From assembly GCA_017442225.1 (NCBI GenBank), contig JAFSAR010000018.1:1-33680 (forward strand): a stretch of DNA of 33,680 bases. Direction: 5' to 3'. This DNA is from Clostridia bacterium. Its GTDB lineage: Bacteria > Bacillota > Clostridia > Oscillospirales > Acutalibacteraceae. A program made the position numbers and the translations under genes. The notes under the pieces were generated by a model. The model was not told the origin of the DNA and did not search any database. It saw only the letters and a program-made list of their open reading frames with translations. Positions 16,031 to 23,822 of the stretch are shown piece after piece (the first letter of the stretch is position 1; each line of letters starts with the position of its first letter).

Positions 16031-17091
16031 TACACTACCTCGCCGCCCTTTATTTTTATTACCTTACCTTCTCTTAAATTTTTTACATTAGAAGTATCAC
16101 AGCAGGTAATAAACGATTGCCAATTTCGTATATGATTTAAAATATAGTTTTGTCTTCCCTCGTCAAGCTCACTCATTACGTCGTCAAGCAGACAAATTGG
16201 ATATTCGCCGCTTATTTCCTTTATAACCTCGGCTCCTGCAAGCTTAAGGGAGAGCGCGACGCTGCGTTTTTGTCCCTGCGAGCCAAAATTTCGCACGGAT
16301 ATGCCGTTTATTTTAAAGCTTATATCGTCGCGGTGAGGTCCTACCGATGTGGTAGAGGTAAACATATCTATTTCACGCGCAGTTTTTAATATTTCATTAT
16401 TCAAAATATCATTTTTAGAAAGATAAAATATTTCTATATTTTCTTTTCCGCAGGAAATTCCGTTATAAATTTTTGAAACGTAATTATTTAAAACAGATAT
16501 ATATTTTTTGCGGTAATTTATTATCTTATTACCCATATCTGCAATTTCTGTTTCAAAAACGTCAAGCATTATAGACACCGTTTTATCGTATCGGTAATCC
16601 TTTATAATTTTATTTCTCTGCATTAACGCGCGGCTGTAGCTTCGCAGTATTTCTATATAATTTGGATAAAGCTGACCTATCGCCGTATCAAGAAAACGTC
16701 TTCTTTTATCGGGACCGTCTGTGACAAGGGTTAAATCAGTTGGTGAAAAAACAACCGCGTTATATTTACCTGCAAGAGAAGAGGTATTAGACAGCTTTTT
16801 ATCATTTAAAAAAGCAGTTTTTTTATCATCAAATACTATCTGCGCGGTATTTTTTACTCCAAGCATTTCATATTCGATATAAATTTTTGATTTTTTCTCG
16901 CCAAACTTTATAAATTCCGAATCTTTTGTGTTTCTAAAACTTTTTGCGCCCGAAAAAAGCCATAGAGCCTCTATAATATTTGTTTTTCCCTGAGCATTTT
17001 CACCACAGATTACGTTTATCTCGTCGTCAAATTCAAGACTTATACCAGAAATATTGCGAAAGTTTTGAATTTCTAATTTTTTAACCTTCAT
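16030..17091 (-). CDS. recF: DNA replication and repair protein RecF
   Basis: 353 residues, standard length. It is an SMC-like ATPase that helps load RecA at single-strand gaps. Walker A is GENAQGKTNIIEAL near residues 30-43, the signature-like FGSQGQKRSVALSLKLA and Walker B ICLLDDVMSELD are present near the C-terminus. The start lies inside the yaaA end (11-base overlap) with a poor ribosome binding site, so translation probably depends on yaaA. The end overlaps remB by one base. Confidence 0.95.
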   Translation of the reverse strand: MKVKKLEIQNFRNISGISLEFDDEINVICGENAQGKTNIIEALWLFSGAKSFRNTKDSEFIKFGEKKSKIYIEYEMLGVKNTAQIVFDDKKTAFLNDKKLSNTSSLAGKYNAVVFSPTDLTLVTDGPDKRRRFLDTAIGQLYPNYIEILRSYSRALMQRNKIIKDYRYDKTVSIMLDVFETEIADMGNKIINYRKKYISVLNNYVSKIYNGISCGKENIEIFYLSKNDILNNEILKTAREIDMFTSTTSVGPHRDDISFKINGISVRNFGSQGQKRSVALSLKLAGAEVIKEISGEYPICLLDDVMSELDEGRQNYILNHIRNWQSFITCCDTSNVKNLREGKVIKIKGGEVV

Positions 17092-17296
17092 TTTTTATAA
17101 CAAACTCAAAATTTTTAAATTTTACTGTGTCACCGTCGCGAAGCTTTTTTCCCCTCATTACGCAAACCTCTCCATTTACGTAAACCTCGCCTTCCTGTAT
17201 TACAATTTTTGCCTGACCGCCTGTTCCAATAGCACCCGAAAATTTAAGCGCCGAATCAAGTCTTATAAATTCATCTCTTATAAAAATTTCCTTCAT
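17081..17296 (-). CDS. yaaA: S4-domain RNA-binding protein YaaA (RlbA)
   Basis: 71 residues forming a single S4 RNA-binding domain: RLDSALKFSGAIGTGGQAKIVI, then GEVYVNGEVCVMRGKKL and the DTVKF core. It sits between dnaN and recF as in most Firmicutes and is suggested to bind ribosomal RNA. Its ATG directly abuts the dnaN stop codon, and its end overlaps recF. Confidence 0.92.
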   Translation of the reverse strand: MKEIFIRDEFIRLDSALKFSGAIGTGGQAKIVIQEGEVYVNGEVCVMRGKKLRDGDTVKFKNFEFVIKNEG

Positions 17297-18403
17297 TTAT
17301 TTTAACCTCATAGGCATTATAAGATATAACATATCTATGTTTTCAGCGTCTGCGGGCGTAATGGTAACGCCTGCGTTTGCACCGTTGAATTTAAATGTAA
17401 TTTTTTCACACTCACAAGCCTTTAAAGCCTCAAGCAAATAACGGCTGTTAAGTCCCATTTCAAATTCGTTGCCCTCTAAATTTATCTGCATTTTTTCTTT
17501 TGCTCGGCCAAGGGCGGTTGAACAGCTTATAATCAGTTCTTCACTGCCAAACGCACAGCGAATGGGTGTTGAAAAACTGTCGTTTATAAGAAGTGATACA
17601 CGCTCAACACTGTCTATCATTTCGTCGCAAACAACCGTTGTTGTCTGGCTGTGTTCTGACGGAATAATCTTTTCGTAATTTACAAATTCTCCCTCTAAAA
17701 GACGCGCGATAAACACGTAGCCTGAAATTTTAAATAAAATAAGTCTTTTACCTACTTTTACTTCAACGTTTTCGGTGTTCTCATCAATAAGTTTTACTAC
17801 CTCGCTAAGCGCCTTGCCCGATACTATAAATTCAATATCGTCAGTTTTATTTATTTTCTTTCTTCTTATCGCGAGACGGTAGCCGTCAATTGCTACAAAC
17901 TGCAAAACACCGTCTTTTACCGAAATATTTATACCCGTAAGAATAGGTCGGGTACCCTCTATTTGCGATACGGCAAAAATTGTTCCTTTTACAAGCTCGC
18001 AAAAATCCTCACCATCAATATTAAGATTTTCACCCTCGGCAAGCGATGGCATCTCAGGAAAATCGTTTGCCTCCATACCCATAATGTCGAAAACCGCTTC
18101 GCCGCTTCTTATATGACAAACAAGGCGGTCATCACTTTCTATTTCTACGTCAATACCGCGAAGTTTACGCAAAATGTCTGCAAGCAGACGCGCGTTTATA
18201 ACGATATCTCCCTCTTCTTCACAAGAAGCGTACATTTCTTTTTTCATACCCATTTCAAGATTGTATGAAGAAAGTGTAAGTAAACCTTTTTCGGCGGATA
18301 GTAAAATACCCTCAAGCACGGGCATAGAGCTTTTTGCTCCAACAGTTTTTTGCATTTTAAGTACGGCATCTAAAAATACCGAACGCTCTACTCTTATTTT
18401 CAT
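17297..18403 (-). CDS. dnaN: DNA polymerase III sliding clamp (beta subunit)
   Basis: 368 residues, matching the three-fold clamp repeat of the family. It encircles DNA and tethers polymerase III and other partners. Typical features are the start MKIRVERSVFLDAVLKMQK, GTRPILTGI and the conserved C-terminal end LYLIMPMRLK. GGAG lies upstream of the ATG. It is second after dnaA, with a 232-base gap that holds DnaA-box-like sites and a possible separate promoter. Confidence 0.97.
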   Translation of the reverse strand: MKIRVERSVFLDAVLKMQKTVGAKSSMPVLEGILLSAEKGLLTLSSYNLEMGMKKEMYASCEEEGDIVINARLLADILRKLRGIDVEIESDDRLVCHIRSGEAVFDIMGMEANDFPEMPSLAEGENLNIDGEDFCELVKGTIFAVSQIEGTRPILTGINISVKDGVLQFVAIDGYRLAIRRKKINKTDDIEFIVSGKALSEVVKLIDENTENVEVKVGKRLILFKISGYVFIARLLEGEFVNYEKIIPSEHSQTTTVVCDEMIDSVERVSLLINDSFSTPIRCAFGSEELIISCSTALGRAKEKMQINLEGNEFEMGLNSRYLLEALKACECEKITFKFNGANAGVTITPADAENIDMLYLIMPMRLK

Positions 18404-18635
18404 AAAAAAGTCTCCTTTTTTTATATAAAAAATTTAAAAATATAACAGTAATAATAAGATAAGTGAATTAGGTGGAAAAGTAAATACAAGCCTTGTTTTT
18501 AAAGAAAAATTTATTCTTAATAAAATGTTTGATTAAAATTTTAAAATGTTAATAAAAAATCATAAAGTTTAAAAGTGTTGATAACTTTTGTTTAATTAAG
18601 GTTAATTAGGTGGAAAACTTTAGACACTATTCAGA
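18404..18635. other. dnaA-dnaN intergenic region, likely part of oriC
   Basis: 232 very A/T-rich bases. On the minus strand three DnaA-box-like sites are visible: TTTTCCACC at 18609-18617 and again at 18471-18479, and TTATCAACA at 18576-18584. The first two are embedded in an identical 14-base stretch. None is a perfect TTATCCACA. In many Firmicutes this gap carries the unwinding region; that function is inferred here. Confidence 0.7.
18439..18467 (-). promoter_or_regulatory. Possible dnaN promoter
   Basis: On the minus strand, TTCACT (18462-18467), 17 bases, then TATATT (18439-18444), about 30 bases before the dnaN ATG. Such A/T-rich sequence yields chance matches, so this is tentative. Confidence 0.4.
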
Positions 18636-19967
18636 CTAAGTCGAGCTTTTAAGATTTTTTATAATATCTTCAATAAGTTCTTTTTCGTAAGGCTTGTCCT
18701 GCAAAAATTTTTCAATTGTCTGAACACCGTAAAGAACGGTTGTGTGGTCTTTGCCAAATGATTCGCCGATGGTCTTATACGAAAGGTCGGTTATTTCTCT
18801 TGTGATATACATAGCAACCTTGCGCGCAAGCACTAGGTTTGCAGAACGTTTATTAGAGAGAATATCGCTTTCTGAAACGTTATATGAACGGGCAACCTCG
18901 CTGATAATCTTTTCAACGCTGATAGGCGCGTTTTCGGTATCGTTTATAATATCTTTTATAAAACTCTGAACAATAGAAATATTAGGCTTTTTATTTTCTA
19001 TTTTTATAAGCGCGTTAAGTTTTGTCATAACACCCTCTATCTGACGGGTGTTTGATTTGATTTTTTCAGCGATATAAAATACAAGATTCTCATCAAGCTC
19101 AATATCATATTGTTGCGCTTTGCGGTTTATAATACCAACTCTTGTTTCAAAATCGGGTAGGGTAATATCGGCAGGAAGACCTGCTGCAAGTCTGCCCTTT
19201 ATTCTTTCGTCAAGAGTTTTAATTTCTTTCAAAGGACGGTCAAGAGTTACAATAATTTGTTTATTATTCTGATAAAGAGCGTTAAAGGTGTTAAAAAATT
19301 CTTCTTGGGTGGACTCTTTACCCGCGATAAAATGAATATCGTCTATCATAAGAACGTCAACGTTGCGGTACTTGTTTCTAAAATCGTCTATAGTACCCAT
19401 ACCAAGTTTACCTTCGTGAAGTGATTTTATAAGCTGGTTGGTAAAATCCTCACCACGAACAAACAGCACGTTTTTGAAAGGAAACTTTTTCTTGATATGA
19501 TTTTTTATTGCAAGCATAAGGTGCGTTTTACCAACGCCTGACGGACCGTATATTGTAAGCGGGTTATATACTATATTTGGATTTTCGGCAACCGCAAGTG
19601 ACGCTGCATGAGCAAAACGGTTGGTAGAGCCTACTACAAAATTATCAAATGTGAAAAAAGATTCAAAGGTAAGTCCCTCGCATTCTTCCTCGGCTTTTTT
19701 TATTTTTTCCTCATCATCGGCAACAATAAATTTTGCAGGTATTTTTATACCCATTACCTTTTCTATAGCGTCGTTTATAATGTCTTTATAAACGCTTTGG
19801 ATCATTCCCTTTATGTAGTCGTTTGAAGCCGATAAAACAAACTCTTCACCCGAAACCGATTCAGGCTTTAAATATTTAAAAAAAGTATCAAATGCAATTT
19901 CAGAAATCTGCGCCTTACACTCTTCACAAACGGCGCTCCAAATGTCGTTAATAGAATTTACTGCCAT
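18636..19967 (-). CDS. dnaA: Chromosomal replication initiator DnaA
   Basis: 443 residues. It binds oriC and opens it. Residues 1 to about 90 form the interaction domain; the AAA+ domain has Walker A GPSGVGKTH near 142-150, Walker B LMIDDIHFIAGK and sensor region TLDRPLKEI. The C-terminal DNA-binding domain has the family signature GKDHTTVLYGV near residues 409-419. The ATG follows AAGGGGG. The gene is first in the leftward replication operon, with a good promoter containing a DnaA box. Confidence 0.98.
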   Translation of the reverse strand: MAVNSINDIWSAVCEECKAQISEIAFDTFFKYLKPESVSGEEFVLSASNDYIKGMIQSVYKDIINDAIEKVMGIKIPAKFIVADDEEKIKKAEEECEGLTFESFFTFDNFVVGSTNRFAHAASLAVAENPNIVYNPLTIYGPSGVGKTHLMLAIKNHIKKKFPFKNVLFVRGEDFTNQLIKSLHEGKLGMGTIDDFRNKYRNVDVLMIDDIHFIAGKESTQEEFFNTFNALYQNNKQIIVTLDRPLKEIKTLDERIKGRLAAGLPADITLPDFETRVGIINRKAQQYDIELDENLVFYIAEKIKSNTRQIEGVMTKLNALIKIENKKPNISIVQSFIKDIINDTENAPISVEKIISEVARSYNVSESDILSNKRSANLVLARKVAMYITREITDLSYKTIGESFGKDHTTVLYGVQTIEKFLQDKPYEKELIEDIIKNLKSST

Positions 19968-20081
19968 TAAAAAAATCCCCCTTATATATTTATATATTAT
20001 ATATTAAATAATAAATTACATATAGTATATCATAAGTTATCCACATTTTCAATATAAATTACTTAAAAATTACTGACAAAA
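19968..20081. other. Region upstream of dnaA, likely part of oriC
   Basis: Contains one perfect DnaA box TTATCCACA (20037-20045, plus strand) and a stretch of about 50 bases of almost pure A/T (19983-20035), which could be an unwinding element. It lies between dnaA and the trmO terminator. Few other boxes can be seen, so this origin has few strong sites. Confidence 0.7.
20024..20052 (-). promoter_or_regulatory. dnaA promoter with an internal DnaA box
   Basis: On the minus strand, TTGAAA (20047-20052), 17 bases, then TATACT (20024-20029). The perfect DnaA box at 20037-20045 lies within the spacer, so bound DnaA should block polymerase. Autorepression of dnaA is known in other bacteria and is inferred here. 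Confidence 0.8.
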
Positions 20082-20133
20082 ATCAAGGTTATCTCAATAA
20101 GTTCTTTCTGCATCTTATTTAGATAACCTTGAT
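20082..20133 (-). terminator. trmO terminator
   Basis: An unusually long hairpin: 13 bp (ATCAAGGTTATCT with its complement), one mismatch, then 6 more bp (AATAAG/CTTATT) and a 12-base loop. TTTTT follows on the minus strand and a T-rich run on the plus strand, so it can insulate dnaA from both sides. Confidence 0.85.
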
Positions 20134-20139
20134 ATTTTT

Positions 20140-20814
20140 TTATATTTTATCTATTTTTAAAATTCTTGCTGTATCTTCGCTTATTTCAAAGCAGATTTCA
20201 TAGTCTGAAAACAAAAATTTATATTGCTTTTTATCATCTTTATAAGCGGGTTTTGGATTTTGCTCTATCAATTTTATAATAGAAATTTTTAGTATCTCGT
20301 CTATATTTTCAAAAACCTTTTCGTCATATAAAACCTTAATTTTATAATCTTTAAAATTTTCGCTAAAAGAGCCTTTGGCGGTGGGTTTGCAATCGCTGTA
20401 AGGAATGTACGGCTTTATATCAAAAATAGGTGTGTTATCAAGCAGGTCAACGCCGCTTACTATTAAAGTTTTACCGTGTTTTTCGCTATTCTTTATACCC
20501 TTTAATTTTACGCAGGAGAGACCTAAATTGTTAGGTCTAAAGGGTGAACGCGTGGCAAAAACGCCGATATGAGTATTACCGCCAAGGCGAGGCGGACGAA
20601 CGGTTGGAAAAAAGCCTTCGCGGTGATTTTTTGAAAAATCAAAAATGAGCCACAGATGCGAAAATTCCTCTATTCCACGAAGAGCGTCGGGGTTTTGATA
20701 TTGCTTTTCAAAAATTATCTCACCCTTGATTTCTTCTACTATTCCGCTTTGCCTTGGAATACCAAATTTTTCTTTAAAATCGGTTTTTATGTACGCTATA
20801 GGTTTTATTTCCAT
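20140..20814 (-). CDS. trmO: tRNA (N6-threonylcarbamoyladenosine(37)-N6)-methyltransferase TrmO
   Basis: 224 residues. TrmO methylates t6A37 in some tRNAs using S-adenosylmethionine. The family pattern is clear: IAYIKTDFKEKFGIPRQSG at the start, GIEEFSHLWLIFDF, the signature GVFATRSPFRPNNLGLS near residues 84-100, and GVDLLDNTPIFDIKPYIPY. Length is near the usual 230. It sits between the tRNA-Pro gene and dnaA; both trmO and the tRNA are on the minus strand but have their own promoters and terminators. Confidence 0.93.
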   Translation of the reverse strand: MEIKPIAYIKTDFKEKFGIPRQSGIVEEIKGEIIFEKQYQNPDALRGIEEFSHLWLIFDFSKNHREGFFPTVRPPRLGGNTHIGVFATRSPFRPNNLGLSCVKLKGIKNSEKHGKTLIVSGVDLLDNTPIFDIKPYIPYSDCKPTAKGSFSENFKDYKIKVLYDEKVFENIDEILKISIIKLIEQNPKPAYKDDKKQYKFLFSDYEICFEISEDTARILKIDKI

Positions 20815-20837
20815 AATTTTTTCCTTTTTTTATTTGA

Positions 20838-20846
20838 ATTATATCA
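20838..20846 (-). promoter_or_regulatory. trmO extended -10 promoter
   Basis: TGATATAAT on the minus strand (TG at 20845-20846, TATAAT at 20838-20843), about 25 bases before the ATG. There is no convincing -35, which extended -10 promoters can lack. Confidence 0.45.
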
Positions 20847-20897
20847 CAGCAAAGACAGAAAAATCTATACTTAACAAGAAAAATATGATTTAATGTA

Positions 20898-20935
20898 AAA
20901 AAATCAAGAATACCAAAAGGTATCCTTGATTTTTT
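20898..20935 (-). terminator. Terminator of tRNA-Pro
   Basis: A 17-position stem with one mismatch and an AAAA/TTTT loop (core GGATACC/GGTATTC on the minus strand), followed by TTTTTTT. It starts directly at the CCA end of the tRNA. Confidence 0.85.
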
Positions 20936-21011
20936 GGTCGAGATGACAGGATTCGAACCTGCGGCCTCTGCGTCCCGAACGCAGCGCTCTACCAAACTGA
21001 GCCACATCTCG
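20935..21011 (-). tRNA. tRNA-Pro, anticodon CGG
   Basis: A 77-base gene with encoded CCA. Acceptor stem CGAGATG/CATCTCG with discriminator A; D arm GCTC/GAGC; anticodon stem CTGCG/CGCAG with loop TTCGGGA, giving anticodon CGG; variable loop of 5; T arm with TTCGAAT. All helices pair. It reads CCG codons. Its 5' 23 bases plus 10 bases of leader are duplicated at 21182-21214, and its only good promoter lies beyond that second copy. Confidence 0.96.
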
Positions 21012-21021
21012 ATATTAAATT
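20989..21021. repeat. 33-bp direct repeat, copy within the tRNA-Pro gene
   Basis: Identical to 21182-21214 over 33 bases. It covers the acceptor 5' strand and D arm of the tRNA and 10 bases of the leader. Confidence 0.95.
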
Positions 21022-21181
21022 TTATTATTGCTAAAAATTGTGCTTTTTATATTTACGCGCTGCTACTCCGCCACACTTGCGGTACCCAAAATTTTTTACG
21101 GCTTAGAGAGCCTAAAAATTTTGACCGCTGCGCCTTTTAAACGCTCCCTTTATCTGCCACAGGCAGCGGTCGCATTTAAAA
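21022..21181. mobile_element. 160-bp structured insert between tRNA-Pro repeats (possible small repeat element)
   Basis: Lies exactly between the two 33-bp repeats. It can fold strongly: CAAAATTTTT/AAAAATTTTG with an inner GGCT/AGCC, a 9-bp perfect inverted repeat GACCGCTGC/GCAGCGGTC, and CCGC/GCGG. It encodes no credible protein. It resembles a non-autonomous repeat element, but I have not seen another copy in this window, so the class is uncertain. Confidence 0.5.
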
Positions 21182-21214
21182 CTACCAAACTGAGCCACAT
21201 CTCGATATTAAATT
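21182..21214. repeat. 33-bp direct repeat, promoter-proximal decoy copy
   Basis: An orphan tRNA-Pro 5' half: leader, acceptor 5' strand and D arm, but no anticodon arm. On the minus strand it is the first thing transcribed from the promoter at 21224-21252. Confidence 0.95.
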
Positions 21215-21223
21215 AGCCTATTT

Positions 21224-21252
21224 ATTATATATAAACAAGTTTAAAAAGTCAA
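21224..21252 (-). promoter_or_regulatory. tRNA-Pro promoter
   Basis: On the minus strand, TTGACT (21247-21252), 17 bases, then TATAAT (21224-21229). The expected start, near 21217, is just before the decoy repeat, the normal place for a tRNA promoter relative to the decoy but about 205 bases from the complete tRNA. Confidence 0.85.
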
Positions 21253-21334
21253 TATAAAAATTATCCCTATATTTTACATAATTAAAAATTTTAGCTTTGG
21301 AAAAAATAAATTTGTGTAGAGATAGGGGATTTTT

Positions 21335-22447
21335 ATGAAAAAAATAATATGGGTAATAGTACCCGTTTTTGTTATAAGCGCGATGTTGTCGCTTTCGGCA
21401 TACAATCAAAACGTAGGTGAAAATAAACTTTTTTGTGATAGAAACGGAGATTTTACAATTCTTGTGGTATCCGACCCTCAGTGCGATACTGCAACGCAGT
21501 GGCAAGAGGCGCGCGACGAGCTTGAAACTTTGGTCTCACGCTCTGAGCCCGATTACGTGGTAATTAACGGGGATATGAATTCAAATAATCAGATACCCGC
21601 AGATATGTGGGATTTATTTATCTCGCCGCTTACAAGTAGAAATATATTTTGGTCTACCACCAACGGCAACCACGATCCATATACTGCGCAGTATTACGAA
21701 ATGTATAAAAGCTATGACACCTGTCTTAACAGCAAATTAAGCGTTGGCGACCCAAGTTATGACGATGCTCGGCCTATGAACTATGTAATTCCAATTTACT
21801 CAAATGACGGACAGAGGGTTGTTTTTGCGGTTTACTGTATGGATACGGGCACGTCAAATAAATACGGCTACGAGGGACTTACACAAAAACAGATAAATTG
21901 GTATAAACAACAGTCAGAAGCGCTTAAAAATTTAAACAGCGGGGAAGTTGTGACCTCGCTATTATGTATGCATATTCCGCTTACGCAAATGCTTGATATG
22001 TTTTATAGCATTTCGGGCGGGGGCGTTGCCACATCAAAAACGGCTGGCGGACTTTATAACGTGTACGGAGTTACAAATCAAAGTGGCGTTGGTATTACGG
22101 ACTATATCTGCGAAAACGGAACAAGGATAAAAAACAGTTTTTTACACACCACCGCGCCTCAAAACGACCGCGGTATGTTTGATAAAATTTTAAAAAAAGG
22201 CGATATAAAGGCAGTAATTTTCGGTCACGAGCATCGGTCCAACCTTATCGGCTCATATAAAGGTGTTTTGCTGGGATTTGCGGGCAAGCTTTCTACGGGG
22301 TGCTACAGCGATACCATATGCCGTGGCGGTAGGGTGATAAAATTAAATGAGAAAAATCCCGAAAAATTCACAACAAGCTGGATAGGTTCTATGCCTTCAT
22401 CGAAAGACCAGCCCGAAATATACTCTGACGGAACAATAAAATATTGA
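21335..22447 (+). CDS. Exported calcineurin-like metallophosphoesterase
   Basis: 370 residues. A hydrophobic N-terminus (MKK then about 18 apolar residues, ending SLSAYNQ) is a signal peptide or anchor, so it works outside the membrane. Phosphoesterase blocks in order: VVSDPQ near residue 46, INGDMN near 77, TTNGNHD near 108, LLCMHIP near 210 and FGHEHRSN near 300. Two metal-site positions differ from the commonest forms (Gln in SDPQ, Asn in GDMN), as in some extracellular and phytase-like relatives. Substrate unknown. The stop codon overlaps the -35 of the birA promoter. Confidence 0.85.
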   Translation: MKKIIWVIVPVFVISAMLSLSAYNQNVGENKLFCDRNGDFTILVVSDPQCDTATQWQEARDELETLVSRSEPDYVVINGDMNSNNQIPADMWDLFISPLTSRNIFWSTTNGNHDPYTAQYYEMYKSYDTCLNSKLSVGDPSYDDARPMNYVIPIYSNDGQRVVFAVYCMDTGTSNKYGYEGLTQKQINWYKQQSEALKNLNSGEVVTSLLCMHIPLTQMLDMFYSISGGGVATSKTAGGLYNVYGVTNQSGVGITDYICENGTRIKNSFLHTTAPQNDRGMFDKILKKGDIKAVIFGHEHRSNLIGSYKGVLLGFAGKLSTGCYSDTICRGGRVIKLNEKNPEKFTTSWIGSMPSSKDQPEIYSDGTIKY

Positions 22448-22475
22448 AAACATCCCTTAATAATGATATTATTAA
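22444..22475 (+). promoter_or_regulatory. birA-bioY promoter with a palindrome over the -10
   Basis: TTGAAA (22444-22449), 17 bases, then TATTAT (22467-22472). A palindrome of 8-bp arms and a 3-base centre (TTAATAAT at 22457-22464, ATTATTAA at 22468-22475) covers the -10. It could be an operator or a weak hairpin for the upstream gene. Confidence 0.6.
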
Positions 22476-22502
22476 ATAAAATCAATTAAAAGTGAGAATT
22501 AA

Positions 22503-23294
22503 ATGAAATTAAACGCAAAAAAAATCGAAAAATATTCAAAAAACATTAAAGTTAATAGTTTTTACTGCGTTAATTCTACCAATACGGTAGCGCGCTCTCT
22601 TGCGGCAGATGACGCTACTGAAGGTACTGTGATAACGGCGATAAAGCAAACGGCGGGTAGGGGAAGACTTGGACGCAGTTTTTTATCAAAAAAAGGCGGA
22701 GTTTACTTTTCGGTTGTTTTAAGACCAAAAAAATCGGCAGAGGATACGCTTTTTATAACCGTTGCCGCCGCCGTAGCCGCAGCACGAGCAATAGAAGCCG
22801 TATCGGGTAAAAAATGCGAGATAAAATGGGTAAACGATATCTTTATAAACGGTAAAAAGGTTTGCGGAATACTGACCGAGGGCGAGTTTAGCGTAGACGG
22901 AGGACTAAATTTTGCAATTCTTGGCGTAGGAATCAATTTGTTTGAGCCAAAGGGAAAATTCCCTGATAATCTGCCGCTTGCCGACAGCGTTTTTCATAAA
23001 AACGATAAAATATTCTTTAAAAACACAAAAAAAGAGAGAATTATAGGTGAATTTCTAAATAATTTCTTTAAGTTTTATAATAATTTGCAGCAAAAAGAGT
23101 TTATAAAGGAGTATCAGCAGCGCTCTTTCCTTACGGGAAAAGAAATTACATATGCAAAAGGCGGCGCTACGTATAAAGCGGCGGTTATAGGCATTGACAA
23201 CGACGCCCGTCTTATAGTAAACCAGGACGGAAAAACCATCGCATTATCACATGGCGAGATACAGATTTTCGGTATGGAGCAAGCGGCGATATGA
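22503..23294 (+). CDS. birA: Biotin-protein ligase (monofunctional)
   Basis: 263 residues. It makes biotinyl-AMP and attaches biotin to carboxylases. Motifs: TAGRGRLGRS near residues 50-59 for biotinyl-AMP binding, GVYFSVVLRP, and KWVNDIFINGKKVCGILTE. The N-terminal winged-helix domain of bifunctional BirA is absent, so this enzyme cannot be the biotin repressor. A GTGAG-type site precedes the ATG. It overlaps bioY by four bases, linking biotin use with uptake. Confidence 0.94.
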   Translation: MKLNAKKIEKYSKNIKVNSFYCVNSTNTVARSLAADDATEGTVITAIKQTAGRGRLGRSFLSKKGGVYFSVVLRPKKSAEDTLFITVAAAVAAARAIEAVSGKKCEIKWVNDIFINGKKVCGILTEGEFSVDGGLNFAILGVGINLFEPKGKFPDNLPLADSVFHKNDKIFFKNTKKERIIGEFLNNFFKFYNNLQQKEFIKEYQQRSFLTGKEITYAKGGATYKAAVIGIDNDARLIVNQDGKTIALSHGEIQIFGMEQAAI

Positions 23295-23812
23295 ACAAGA
23301 CAAAAATTAAAAAAATTGCCGAAACTGCGATTTTTACGGCAATTATTGCGGCATTGTCGTGGATTTCGATTTTTACGCCTTTTGGTGTAAATCTGACTTT
23401 ACAGTTATTTGGTGTGTGCCTTGCGGGATTTTACTTGGGCGCAAAAATGGGTGTTGTGGCAACAGCCGTCTATATAACAGTAGGCGCGGCGGGACTGCCC
23501 GTGTTTTCGTCCTTTACGGGAGGTATAGGCATACTATTTGGTACCTCGGGAGGCTTTTTATGGGGATTTTTGGCAAGTTCCGCTTTATGTGGTGTGGCAA
23601 GCACGCAAAATAAAAAGGTATTAAAATACTTATTGATGGTTTTAGCCGTGTTAATCTGTCACACAGCGGGCGTTATACAGTTTTGTATAGTGTCGGGGGT
23701 AAACATGTGGGCAGGCTTTGTTACCGCCTCGCTACCGTTTTTGGTAAAGGATTTTATATTGGTGTTTTTAGCAGATTTTGTCGCTAAAAAAATAAAAATA
23801 AAAGGAGGGTAA
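23291..23812 (+). CDS. bioY: Biotin transporter substrate-binding subunit BioY
   Basis: 173 residues with about six membrane helices, the usual BioY size. It is the S component of an ECF-type transporter that captures biotin; the ATPase and EcfT parts are not in this window. The region GVNLTLQLFGVCLAGFYLG and the GLPVFSSFTGGIG stretch are typical. The ATGA overlap with birA indicates one transcript. Nothing here suggests biotin synthesis. Confidence 0.93.
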   Translation: MNKTKIKKIAETAIFTAIIAALSWISIFTPFGVNLTLQLFGVCLAGFYLGAKMGVVATAVYITVGAAGLPVFSSFTGGIGILFGTSGGFLWGFLASSALCGVASTQNKKVLKYLLMVLAVLICHTAGVIQFCIVSGVNMWAGFVTASLPFLVKDFILVFLADFVAKKIKIKGG

Positions 23813-23822
23813 TCCTCCTTTT
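23800..23822. terminator. Bidirectional terminator between bioY and the flippase gene
   Basis: A 9-bp stem AAAAGGAGG/CCTCCTTTT with loop GTAAT. The bioY stop codon lies in the loop, so the hairpin overlaps both converging genes' ends. Confidence 0.75.

Noticed and set aside
19981..20035. TA-repeat as a microsatellite
   Set aside because: The period is irregular; an A/T-rich origin or leader element is a simpler reading.
20938..21214. Prophage or integrative element at tRNA-Pro
   Set aside because: The repeats look att-like, but only 160 bp lie between them, with no integrase, and the duplicated half is the 5' half, which integrases use less often.
20774..21216. Open frames across the tRNA and insert (for example MTGFEPAASASRTQ...)
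   Set aside because: They are translations of the tRNA gene and its repeat; this peptide pattern is a common false call over tRNA genes. No ribosome binding site.
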